A stretch of DNA of 7,744 nt. Source: CAIOGO01 sp964447445. GTDB taxonomy: Bacteria > Bipolaricaulota > Bipolaricaulia > UBA7950 > UBA9294. Below are positions 1-5,570 of the stretch, piece after piece (positions within the stretch are counted from its first letter, which is position 1; the number at the start of each line of letters is the position of its first letter). The stretch lies in contig CAYUSW010000104.1 in NCBI GenBank assembly GCA_964447445.1, forward strand, positions 1-7,744, given 5' to 3'. The notes below the pieces were generated by a model that was not told where the DNA came from, made no database searches, and saw only the letters and a program-made list of their open reading frames with translations. The translations under genes were made by a program, and so were the position numbers.

Positions 1-14
1 CGGGCTAGCTGTCT

Positions 15-1019
15 CTACGCGACGCCTGTGTCGCACCGAGTACTGGAAGCCGACTTCCGCCAGCGGAGTCGCAGGCGCAGGCACTTCGGACCGCAGGCGC
101 GTACACAGTCGCCGCACATGTAGCAGTCTGCCGAGCGGATCGCTCCGCCCGCGCACGTCGAGGTCGGGCACCGGCCTGTGCACACGCCGCAAGACGTGCA
201 GCTTGCGCCGCTCTCGAGCCGGAAGAGGCTGACGCGCGACACGAGCGAGAGAAGAGCTCCCAGCGGGCAGAGGACTTCGCAAAAAGGTCTCCACGTGAAG
301 ACCGAGAGGACGACGAACGCCGCCGAGAGCCCGTACGTAAGAGGTGTCCCACCGAAGGCAAAGAACGCCTTGAACGGCGTCATCTCCTGGAAGATCTCCG
401 TCCACGTCACGAGGGCGTGGACGGCGAGATAGACAAGAACCGCGTACTTGAGGAGGCCGAGCGCTCTGCGCCAGCGCGGCGGGATTCGAGGCGCCCACTT
501 TCGGACATGCAGAAGCTCCTGCAGTGCGCCATACGGGCAGACGTAGCCGCAGTAGACACGTCCGACGATGAGCGTCAGGACAATCGGCAAGAGGACGAGA
601 AGGAGGTAGGCCGTGTTCCACTTGATGAACACGTTCTGCACGCTGCACAACGGGCAGAGCAGGCCCGCAAGGTAGAAGCCGGCCACGCCGACCGAAACGA
701 GGAGGAGCCACTTCCGGTACCGAAAGCCGAAGACCGTCACAAGGCCGAGCGCGAGGCCTGCGAGTCCTGCCATGACGCCAAGCTTGATGACCTGGTTCGT
801 GCCGAAGTAGCCGCGCCCGGCGCCTTCGCCGTGCTTGCCTTCCCCGGAGCTGGCGTGCTGTCCCTGGCCGAGGCCCTTGCCCTGTCCCAGACCCTCGCCG
901 GATCTTGCTCCCGGTCCGAGACCCTGAGCCGATGCGGCAAGACACGCCGCGGCGACCAGAACGACGAGCACTCCCACAACGGCCCAGCGCAGGCTGCGGC
1001 GTACAGGACTCACGATCAT
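15..1019 (-). CDS. NapH/NosR-like membrane polyferredoxin (4Fe-4S binding)
   Basis: 334 residues. This is probably a membrane electron-transfer protein that passes electrons between the quinone pool and a redox partner through iron-sulfur clusters. Visible: an N-terminal hydrophobic segment (about 12-31) that may be a signal anchor, then a Gly-rich linker (about 33-70) with near-repeats such as GLGQGKGLGQGQ. Further membrane segments lie near 77-98, 104-121, 137-154, 188-205 and 228-244. The two CxxxCP motifs typical of the NapH/NosR/CcoG group are C157-C161-P and C247-C251-P. The C-terminus holds two ferredoxin motifs: C274, C277, C280, C284 and C299, C302, C305, C309 (the latter followed by GPKC instead of Pro). 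An extra CPLC lies at 122-125 near a membrane edge. There is no FMN-binding domain, so it is shorter than true NosR. The ATG is preceded by GGGGGAGG at about 4 nt, which fixes the start. It ends with TAG. The family call is firm; the partner and direction of electron flow are unknown. Confidence 0.9.
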   Translation of the reverse strand: MIVSPVRRSLRWAVVGVLVVLVAAACLAASAQGLGPGARSGEGLGQGKGLGQGQHASSGEGKHGEGAGRGYFGTNQVIKLGVMAGLAGLALGLVTVFGFRYRKWLLLVSVGVAGFYLAGLLCPLCSVQNVFIKWNTAYLLLVLLPIVLTLIVGRVYCGYVCPYGALQELLHVRKWAPRIPPRWRRALGLLKYAVLVYLAVHALVTWTEIFQEMTPFKAFFAFGGTPLTYGLSAAFVVLSVFTWRPFCEVLCPLGALLSLVSRVSLFRLESGASCTSCGVCTGRCPTSTCAGGAIRSADCYMCGDCVRACGPKCLRLRLRWRKSASSTRCDTGVA

Positions 1020-1133
1020 CAGACCTCCCCCAGATCCTTCTTCCCGAAAGAACGCGCGGCGTCTTGCCCGCAGCGATCGGCACGAGCGTACGCGAGCGCG
1101 CCGAAGCGCGCAATCGCCAAACCGTCTGGAAGA

Positions 1134-2444
1134 TCAGGCGTCGAATCCCTTCTCGATCATGATGCGGAGGATGGTGCGATCTGTCTCGACCATCCCTTGA
1201 GTGCACAGCCGGCCGACGTTGCGCATCGTCTCTTCGGGGGAACCGGCCACGATGCCGTCGGTGCACTTCACGTCCAGACCATGGAGCGCGAACAGGGCGG
1301 ATTGCACCGCGGTTCCCGCGGCGGTCGCCAGCTTGAGCGAGCACCCGGCCTTGGCGCCGTCGCAGATGACGCCGGCGAGATCGCCGACCACGTTCTTGAT
1401 CGCGCCAGCGATGTGGCAGTGGTCGCCGCCCATCAGGTACGCGACGCCGGCCGTCGCCCCGGCGCCCGCGGCAATCGAACAGCCGCAGATGGCCGAGAGC
1501 CGCCCGGTGTGCGCCTTGACATGCGCCGTGATCACGTGGCTCAACGCGATCGCGCGCAGCACGCGTTCCTCGTCACAGGCCACGTAGTCTTTCACGGCCC
1601 AGATCGGCAGGATCGCCGTCAGCCCGTGGTTGCCGGAGCCGGCGGAGCTCATCGCCGGCATCTTCACGCCGGCCATCCGCGCGTCTGACGCCGCCGAAGT
1701 GAGGATCCGCGCCGCCAGGACCATGTCCTTCTTCAGGAGCCCCTCGTGAGCCAGACGCTCGAGCGCCAGACCGACGCCCAGCCCGGAGCCGTGGGTGAGT
1801 CCGTACTCGGCGAGCCTCATGTTGTCGTCGACGCCCTCGCGCAGGAAGGCGAGGTCGTCGCGATCGAGATCGTCGAGTAGCGCGATGAGTTCAGGCAGCG
1901 TCCTCTCCGCGAGCCAGGCCTCGAGCTTCGAGAGCGCGTCTTGGCCCCGCGACAGCCCGCGGACAAGGAGGTGGTCGACGACCGGCCGGCCGTCGAGCGA
2001 GAGAGAGACGACGTTGTCGTGGACGTCGGCGACGAGGGCTTCCGCGATCCGCTCTCCGGCCCAGAGTCGAGCGCAGATGTGGATGCTGCGCTCCTCGTCC
2101 ATCACGTGGACGCGCACCCCGCCGTGGGCCACAAGCGCCCATGCCGCCTCGACGTCTCCGCGCGTGATGGGAGCCAGCACTTCGAGACGGAGAGAAGGGT
2201 CGCCGCCAAGTGCTCCTAGCGCAGCCGCCAGATCAATGCCGGACCCGCCCTCAGTGCCGGGGATGGTGACCGCGATACCGTTCTTGTAGATGTTCGCGTC
2301 GACCCACAGCTCGATCCCGTCGACCGTCCGCTCGGGCAAGAGAGACGCAGCGGCAGCCGCCGCCAGCGCCACCGCGATCGGCTCCGTGCAGCCGAGCGCC
2401 GGCGCGACTTCCATCCCTAGGATGTCCTTGATCGAGTAGCTCAC
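1134..2444 (-). CDS. L-cysteine desulfidase family protein (CdsB/CyuA-like, iron-sulfur)
   Basis: 436 residues, the usual size for the UPF0597/CyuA (YhaM) family, which is related to the alpha domain of iron-sulfur L-serine dehydratases. Characterised members cleave L-cysteine to pyruvate, sulfide and ammonia in the cytoplasm, using an oxygen-sensitive [4Fe-4S] cluster instead of PLP. Visible family marks: the N-terminal PALGCTEP motif with C19; SSAGSGNHG at 266-274; ICGCSIAAGAGATAG from 319 (C320, C322); and ICDGAKAGCSLK at 360-371 (C361, C368). The cluster ligands are expected to be C19, one of C320/C322, and probably C361, by analogy with the archaeal enzyme. The start is GTG at 2444, with GGGGAG 8 nt upstream. 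The gene ends with TGA at a normal family C-terminus. The polyferredoxin follows after a 114-bp gap with its own ribosome binding site, so one transcript is possible but not shown. The substrate could also be another amino acid, since some members are annotated only as serine dehydratase-like. Confidence 0.9.
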   Translation of the reverse strand: MSYSIKDILGMEVAPALGCTEPIAVALAAAAAASLLPERTVDGIELWVDANIYKNGIAVTIPGTEGGSGIDLAAALGALGGDPSLRLEVLAPITRGDVEAAWALVAHGGVRVHVMDEERSIHICARLWAGERIAEALVADVHDNVVSLSLDGRPVVDHLLVRGLSRGQDALSKLEAWLAERTLPELIALLDDLDRDDLAFLREGVDDNMRLAEYGLTHGSGLGVGLALERLAHEGLLKKDMVLAARILTSAASDARMAGVKMPAMSSAGSGNHGLTAILPIWAVKDYVACDEERVLRAIALSHVITAHVKAHTGRLSAICGCSIAAGAGATAGVAYLMGGDHCHIAGAIKNVVGDLAGVICDGAKAGCSLKLATAAGTAVQSALFALHGLDVKCTDGIVAGSPEETMRNVGRLCTQGMVETDRTILRIMIEKGFDA

Positions 2445-2452
2445 GAGTCACG

Positions 2453-2490
2453 CTCCCCGAGGGGACCGTGGCAGGACCCCCGACGTCGGG
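2453..2490 (-). promoter_or_regulatory. Leader of the desulfidase: SD inside a small hairpin, plus a 12-bp palindrome
   Basis: The Shine-Dalgarno GGGGAG (2453-2458 read on the minus strand) forms one arm of TCCCC-TC-GGGGA (2454-2465), so it could be partly hidden in the mRNA. Just upstream is a perfect palindrome, CCCGACGTCGGG (2479-2490), of the kind bound by dimeric regulators. No convincing -35/-10 pair was found in this 107-bp gap. The motifs are seen directly; a regulatory role is inference. Confidence 0.35.
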
Positions 2491-2551
2491 AGAGGATCGC
2501 GAACGCGCGCACGAACTGCAACCGCCTAGTCCAGGTGCCAGCTGACTGGAT

Positions 2552-2878
2552 CTATCGCAGCTTCGAGTACGGCGTCGGCTGGAGGATCGAGTTCGTGATC
2601 CTGGCCACGATGGGGCCCTCCTTCTCCGTTTCAGCGCGGGCGGCGATCCAGCCGGGATCGTGCATGAATGCCGTCCACTTCGCCTCGCGTTCCGCTAGGC
2701 TTTCCCACGCGATCAGGTAGGTGAGCGTCTGGTTCGACTCACCGATGAGCGTCGTCCAGAATCCCACCTGGCGGATCCCATGTTTGCGCCAGAACTCGAG
2801 CGTGATGGTCTGGAAGCGTTCGTGGAGCGCCGGTAGCCGACCGGGCAGACACTCGTACATGCGAAGCTCGTAGATCAC
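2552..2878 (-). CDS. NIPSNAP family protein
   Basis: 108 residues, one complete NIPSNAP domain, which is a ferredoxin-like alpha/beta fold that usually forms dimers. Visible: the opening IYELRMYECLPGRLPALHERF (first strand and helix of the family), then HGIRQVGFWTTLIGESNQTLTYLIAWES in the middle, and the conserved end of the domain with AEREAKWTAFMHDPGW followed by a short C-terminal strand ending at R108. The length matches single-domain bacterial members. The start is GTG at 2878, supported by GGGGAG about 6 nt upstream; the gene ends with TAG. Bacterial NIPSNAP proteins have no single established reaction, and many lie beside unrelated catabolic genes, so no substrate is proposed. It lies 135 bp downstream of the broken S41 peptidase and 107 bp upstream of the desulfidase, so it may be its own transcription unit. 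Confidence 0.88.
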   Translation of the reverse strand: MIYELRMYECLPGRLPALHERFQTITLEFWRKHGIRQVGFWTTLIGESNQTLTYLIAWESLAEREAKWTAFMHDPGWIAARAETEKEGPIVARITNSILQPTPYSKLR

Positions 2879-2905
2879 TTGCTCTCCCCTCGCAGCCGCG
2901 GATCT

Positions 2906-2921
2906 CGCGCGTCATCGCGCG
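2906..2921 (-). other. Perfect 6-bp stem-loop between the S41 gene and the NIPSNAP gene
   Basis: CGCGCG (2906-2911) and CGCGCG (2916-2921) can pair around a 4-nt loop, about 28 nt upstream of the NIPSNAP GTG. There is no T-run on either strand, so a classic intrinsic terminator is unlikely. It could be a weak terminator, an mRNA 3' end structure for the peptidase, or chance in GC-rich DNA. Confidence 0.3.
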
Positions 2922-3013
2922 TGCCGTTGGCTTGCCTGGTCACGAGCGTAGCCTGGCTCCGATTGCTGCCGCAACAGGGGCGCACCCGGCAGGCGCGGCT
3001 CAGGTGTACGCGC

Positions 3014-3427
3014 CTACGTCCCGGCTCGGCGGTCCATGCGCCACTCGTCGCCGTCTTCGGTTCGCCAGACGAGCGACGACGCCCGGCCTCCCTCCATGAC
3101 AAACGCGACCTGCTGCGTCCCGCGGTCGAACTCGAAGCGGTTTTCGGCCAGCGGGCCGAGAACGTGCGCGCGTCGGCCTCCCCACGACAGCGTGAGAGTA
3201 CCTCCGCGCATCGCCACCTCGACCGAGGAGCCGTACGAGCCAGCGTATGTAGCAGGCGCGTCGGACATCGCCGCACAGCGGTCTCGACGCAGCCGCAAGA
3301 CCTCCAGGGCCCACTCGCGGAAGCGACGCGTCTCGTCGTCGGCAGCTTCCGCGACGAGGCGCTCAAGCGCCTTCACGTGCGCGACGTCGAGAGCCTCGTC
3401 CGCTGGGGCCAGGATGTTGGGCGTCAC
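3014..3427 (-). CDS. C-terminal part of an S41 peptidase, cut off by an upstream in-frame TGA
   Basis: 137 residues from GTG 3427, in exactly the same frame as the peptidase gene upstream and separated from its TGA by only five codons (EEAGG). The first part (GVTPNILAPADEALDVAHVKAL) is the standard continuation after the S41 core, where family members read GVxPDI followed by an ADEAL-type helix. Residues about 54-137 (YAGSYGSSVEVAMRGGTLTLSW and onward) look like the small beta-rich C-terminal domain found in many IRBP-type S41 proteins. It therefore belongs to one 417-codon ancestral gene. GGAGG lies 8 nt upstream of the GTG, directly after the TGA, so ribosomes could restart here and make this piece separately. 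It contains no catalytic residues. It ends with TAG. It is either a remnant or a separately translated domain. Confidence 0.72.
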   Translation of the reverse strand: MTPNILAPADEALDVAHVKALERLVAEAADDETRRFREWALEVLRLRRDRCAAMSDAPATYAGSYGSSVEVAMRGGTLTLSWGGRRAHVLGPLAENRFEFDRGTQQVAFVMEGGRASSLVWRTEDGDEWRMDRRAGT

Positions 3428-3442
3428 GCCGCCCGCCTCCTC

Positions 3443-3445
3443 TCA
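3443..3445 (-). other. In-frame TGA at a conserved Trp position of the S41 peptidase
   Basis: The codons around this point read NPVSHTN, TGA, EEAGGVTPNI. S41 proteins of this type normally carry a Trp in this motif (TNWEG-V-PDI). TGG to TGA is a single-base change, and the frame is open on both sides for the full expected length. The stop is codon 275 of 417. Elsewhere in the window TGA ends the desulfidase and the dehydrogenase at normal C-termini, and about forty Trp codons are TGG, so general TGA recoding is not supported. Confidence 0.8.
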
Positions 3446-4267
3446 GTTCGTGTGCGACACGGGGTTCTCGGAGTACGCGTTCGGGATCATGAGCTCGAGG
3501 CAGAGCTCGGGGAAGCGGTAGAACTCGACCGGGTGGGCACCGCCGCGGGTCTGCTCGCCGACGACGGTGACCCGACCGAGCTGCTGAAGGTTGTAGGTGA
3601 AGTCCTCGCCGGCCGAGAACGTGGATCGGCTGATGACGACGTAGACTGGCTTGTTCGGGAACCTGGGACCGGGCACGTAGCCGTAGGTCCAGTTCTGCTC
3701 GTCGTGGTCGCGGTATCTCGCCGTGTGGACGTGGGTGGGCTTGTCGAACAGGTAGCTCATCAGATGGTAGACAAGATCCTCGCCGCCGCCGTTGTCGCGC
3801 AGATCGAAGATGAGCGCGTCGGTGTGGGCGAGGAACTGCATGGCCGCTGCGGCCGTCGGTCCACCCTCGGCGGCGGGGGCAAAGCCGCGCAGGTCGACGC
3901 AGCCGACGTTCCCAAGCAAGACCTCAAGCTTGCGGAACTCGTAGTTGTGGCGCGGCATCCGGCGGTGCCAAGCATCCATCAATCCGTCCGAGTCGCCGCC
4001 CTCCGCCGGTGGGATCCACGGCATCGCAACAAGGTGAAGGTCGGCTCGGACCGAGTGGAGCACTTCCGTCACTGCGCTGGCCAGGTCGGGAATCGACTCG
4101 GCGTCGCGAAACACACCGTCCTTGAGCTTCGAGAGAAGAAGCTCGCACATCGTCTCTGCGTCGTCTGCGAAGATGTACTTGTCTCGAACGGTCGCTGCCG
4201 TCTTCTCGACGATGCGAGCCGTGAGCTCGGCGCTGAGAACGGGAAATGTCGACGGTTCGCCAGCCAT
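3443..4267 (-). CDS. S41 family peptidase (IRBP/tail-specific type), catalytic part, prematurely stopped
   Basis: 274 residues from ATG 4267. The family comprises serine proteases with a tail-specific protease/IRBP fold. Visible: an N-terminal three-helix region (about 13-75, including a VRDKYIFADDAE segment typical of the IRBP N-domain); ADLHL around H78; the YEFRKLEVLLGNVGCVDLRGF block at 109-129; the DALIFDLRDNGGGED block at 150-164; and the nucleophile motif TFSAGED with S218. The GEQTRGGAHPVEFYRFPE segment (238-255) is also standard. No signal peptide is seen, so the protein is likely cytoplasmic, or exported some other way. The start was chosen because AGGAGG (4276-4281) sits 8 nt upstream; an upstream in-frame ATG at 4324 lacks such a site. 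The gene breaks at TGA after NPVSHTN. The missing part follows in the same frame. The catalytic Ser survives, but loss of the C-terminal helix and beta domain may destabilise the enzyme. Confidence 0.85.
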   Translation of the reverse strand: MAGEPSTFPVLSAELTARIVEKTAATVRDKYIFADDAETMCELLLSKLKDGVFRDAESIPDLASAVTEVLHSVRADLHLVAMPWIPPAEGGDSDGLMDAWHRRMPRHNYEFRKLEVLLGNVGCVDLRGFAPAAEGGPTAAAAMQFLAHTDALIFDLRDNGGGEDLVYHLMSYLFDKPTHVHTARYRDHDEQNWTYGYVPGPRFPNKPVYVVISRSTFSAGEDFTYNLQQLGRVTVVGEQTRGGAHPVEFYRFPELCLELMIPNAYSENPVSHTN

Positions 4268-4275
4268 GGTTTGGG

Positions 4276-4281
4276 CCTCCT
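4276..4281 (-). promoter_or_regulatory. Shine-Dalgarno AGGAGG that fixes the S41 start
   Basis: A full AGGAGG lies 8 nt upstream of the ATG at 4267. It overlaps an in-frame upstream ATG (codon MQEA), which makes the downstream MAGEP start much more likely than the longer alternatives at 4324 or at the MQEA codon. Confidence 0.75.
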
Positions 4282-4340
4282 GCATGGGGAATCGGACCTG
4301 TAAGGCACACTCGTAGGTACGCACATCGGGCCGCGCGGTT

Positions 4341-4386
4341 CAGCAATCCCGCTCTCGCCGGATCGCGTCCCCAGCAATCGCCGGAT
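4341..4386. repeat. Imperfect 23-bp-period direct repeat upstream of the S41 gene
   Basis: On the minus strand ATCCGGCGATTGCTG is followed 23 bp later by ATCCGGCGAGAGCGGGATTGCTG. The halves ATCCGGCG and GATTGCTG each occur twice, the second copy having about 8 extra bases between them. The plus-strand halves are at 4341-4348 with 4356-4363, and 4372-4379 with 4379-4386. It lies 75-120 bp upstream of the S41 ATG, where an activator or repressor site might be. No clear -10 box was found nearby. Confidence 0.4.
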
Positions 4387-4441
4387 GAACCCGCCCCAGA
4401 GCCCACCGATGCAGACGAAGCGAACCAACGGCGCTTCGTCC

Positions 4442-4651
4442 CTAGCCGCTCGGCCTGGCCGAGCGGCCGGCTTCCTCAACGAGCTTCCACGGGACGGTTG
4501 AGGCCTTACAGTCAGGATTGGAGCACGGACCAAACGTGCCCCCGACATGGCTGAACGTGTGCCGGTTCTCGCAGCCGATGGCGGTGTGCTCGTAGATCCC
4601 GGCCACCGTGATGTTGTCGCCCATGCGGAACACCTGTCCGATGTATGTCAT
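4442..4651 (-). CDS. Small Cys/His protein, zinc-ribbon-like (YjzC-like layout), unknown function
   Basis: 69 residues from ATG 4651. GGAGG (4657-4661) lies 5 nt upstream of this ATG, whereas an ATG 12 nt further upstream at 4663 has no ribosome site. Layout: an F-x-x-G-x(6)-G-I-Y opening (F8, G11, G18-I-Y20), then C27 and H31, then a GGTFGPC turn with C43, then C48 and a conserved-looking W55-K-L-V. Spaced as C-x3-H and C-x4-C, these residues could bind one zinc ion. The pattern resembles small bacterial proteins with a GIY...H...G-FPPC...W-L layout, but I cannot assign a named family with certainty. The tail (60-69) is low-complexity and is encoded by a perfect inverted repeat. The gene follows the recombinase and a 27-residue ORF on the same strand, 146 bp after the latter. 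It ends with TAG. Probably cytoplasmic; no membrane segment or signal peptide. Confidence 0.7.
   Translation of the reverse strand: MTYIGQVFRMGDNITVAGIYEHTAIGCENRHTFSHVGGTFGPCSNPDCKASTVPWKLVEEAGRSARPSG
4445..4467 (-). terminator. 10-bp perfect hairpin at the 3' end of the small Cys/His gene
   Basis: GCCGCTCGGC (4445-4454) and GCCGAGCGGC (4458-4467) pair perfectly around a 3-nt loop, ending one base before the TAG stop codon. It is very stable, but no T-run follows on the minus strand. It may act as a rho-independent-like pause, an mRNA end protector, or the close of the recombinase module. The hairpin itself is certain; a terminator role is inference. Confidence 0.45.
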
Positions 4652-4740
4652 GCCTTCCTCCATCGTCGTTGCTGGACGACTCAGCTTGTTGGGTTCGCGG
4701 TGCGGCCCACTCTCTCTGTCGGCCGATCGAGACTAGAAGC

Positions 4741-4790
4741 CCTGCCTCAGCGGCAGGCTCGAACCGGCACAAAGCGCGAAGAGCTTCGCG
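4741..4790 (-). other. Two tandem hairpins between the 27-residue ORF and the Cys/His gene
   Basis: The first, in transcription order, is CGCGAAG-CT-CTTCGCG (4775-4790), starting 7 nt after the 27-residue ORF's TAG. The second is CCTGCC-GCTGA-GGCAGG (4741-4757). Both stems are perfect. Neither has a T-run. They could end or process the recombinase transcript, leaving the Cys/His gene to its own promoter or to read-through. The rest of this 146-bp gap shows nothing recognisable. Confidence 0.4.
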
Positions 4791-4797
4791 GAGGGGG

Positions 4798-4881
4798 CTA
4801 CCGGTGATTCTTCCGGCTGCCCATCTTCCCGCGCTTCGTTCCGCCCGTCTTCCCGCCGGTCTTCATGTGCATCTCAAGCAT
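4798..4881 (-). CDS. 27-residue basic small ORF downstream of the tyrosine recombinase
   Basis: It starts at ATG 4881, with AGGGAGG about 4 nt upstream, one of the best ribosome sites in the window. It ends with TAG at 4798-4800. The peptide is strongly basic (about five Lys, three Arg and two His) and Gly-rich, with a KTGGKTGGTKRGK core and no hydrophobic stretch, so it is more like a nucleic-acid-binding or ribosome-associated tail than a membrane peptide. It lies 35 bp after the recombinase stop on the same strand and is probably cotranscribed with it. I do not recognise a family. It could be a real microprotein, a leader peptide controlling the next gene, or a chance ORF. The ribosome site and its position just after the recombinase argue against chance. 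Confidence 0.5.
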   Translation of the reverse strand: MLEMHMKTGGKTGGTKRGKMGSRKNHR

Positions 4882-4916
4882 GTTTCCTCCCTTCGTGCTC
4901 TGATCATGGACGGGGG

Positions 4917-5570
4917 CTAACCCGCCCATCCGTCGCCCTTTCGTTCGGCCTCAGCCGTTGCACTGCGCTGGGATCGGCGCGTGGCGAAGGACTTGAGAGC
5001 GCCCTCGAGCTCTTCATCCACGATATGCGTGTAGATCTGAGTTGTGGAGAGATCGGCGTGGCCGAGCGCCTTCTGCGTCAGCCGGATGCTCGACGTCTCC
5101 CGGTAGATGTCGGTCGCGAACGTGTGTCGCAGCAGCTGGGGATGAACGTTCCTCCCGATCCCCGCTTTGAGTGCGTACCGCTTCACCATCGCCTGGACAT
5201 AGCGGTTGCTGACCGGCTTTCCTTCGAGTGTGGTGAAGACGTGCCCCGGCTCTCCCTCTACATCTCGCGCTTGACGCTCGCGCCAATCCCGCAGGGCTTT
5301 GAGATCGGCGTCGCCAACCCACAAAACGCGTTCCCTCGCACCCCTACCCTGGTGCACCTTGAGACGTCCGGTGTAGAGGTCGATGTCCTTCCAAGAGAGG
5401 GCCGTCGTCTCCGCCAATCGCAGGCCTGCATTGAGCATCATCCGCAGGATGAGCCGATTGCGCTCGCCCGTCGGGTACCGCGGGTTCGGCTGCTTGAGCA
5501 AAGCCTGCTGCTCCTCCGCGGTGAGGATGTTGGGGATCTTCCGCCACTCTCGTCGACGTTGGGACATCAT
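4917..5570 (-). CDS. Short tyrosine recombinase/integrase, catalytic domain only, altered active site
   Basis: 217 residues, essentially one phage-integrase catalytic domain. The usual N-terminal SAM-like core-binding domain of about 90 residues is absent, a size also seen in FimB/FimE and in one group of short bacterial integrases. Conserved blocks: ILTAEEQQALLKQPNPRYPTG at 15-35; NAGLRLAE with R51; the beta-hairpin VHQGRGARER at 72-81; VHPQLLRHTFATD with R148; and LGHADLSTTQIYTH with H171 and Y180. By alignment with XerC/XerD, the hairpin Lys is Arg76 and the His of the HxLR motif is Gln145, so two of the six active-site positions are changed; R51, R148, H171 and Y180 remain. The start is the first of two tandem ATGs, with GGGAG 4 nt upstream. 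It ends with TAG. It probably heads a small operon with the 27-residue ORF. DNA cutting may be reduced, or the protein may have a binding role. Confidence 0.9.
   Translation of the reverse strand: MMSQRRREWRKIPNILTAEEQQALLKQPNPRYPTGERNRLILRMMLNAGLRLAETTALSWKDIDLYTGRLKVHQGRGARERVLWVGDADLKALRDWRERQARDVEGEPGHVFTTLEGKPVSNRYVQAMVKRYALKAGIGRNVHPQLLRHTFATDIYRETSSIRLTQKALGHADLSTTQIYTHIVDEELEGALKSFATRRSQRSATAEAERKGDGWAG

Noticed and set aside
417..1688. A 423-codon open frame on the plus strand over the polyferredoxin and desulfidase genes.
   Set aside because: It overlaps two genes with clear family motifs on the other strand, spans the gap between them, and shows no domain.
3443..3445. TGA read as Trp across the whole genome (alternative genetic code).
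   Set aside because: TGA ends two other genes exactly at normal family C-termini, and about forty Trp codons in the window are TGG. Only one TGA is at a Trp position.
2879..4303. A 474-codon open frame on the plus strand.
   Set aside because: It lies antisense to the S41 gene, has no recognisable domain and an Arg/Val-rich composition typical of the reverse of GC-rich coding DNA. The minus-strand reading has clear S41 motifs.
4474..4503. CCTCAAC...GTTGAGG as an integron attC site.
   Set aside because: Only 30 bp long, each core box misses one consensus base, there are no inner L boxes, it lies within coding sequence, and the recombinase is not IntI-like.
4741..4790. GGTTCGAGCC on the minus strand as the T-arm of a tRNA.
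   Set aside because: The stem has a mismatch, and no acceptor stem, anticodon arm or CCA end fits around it.
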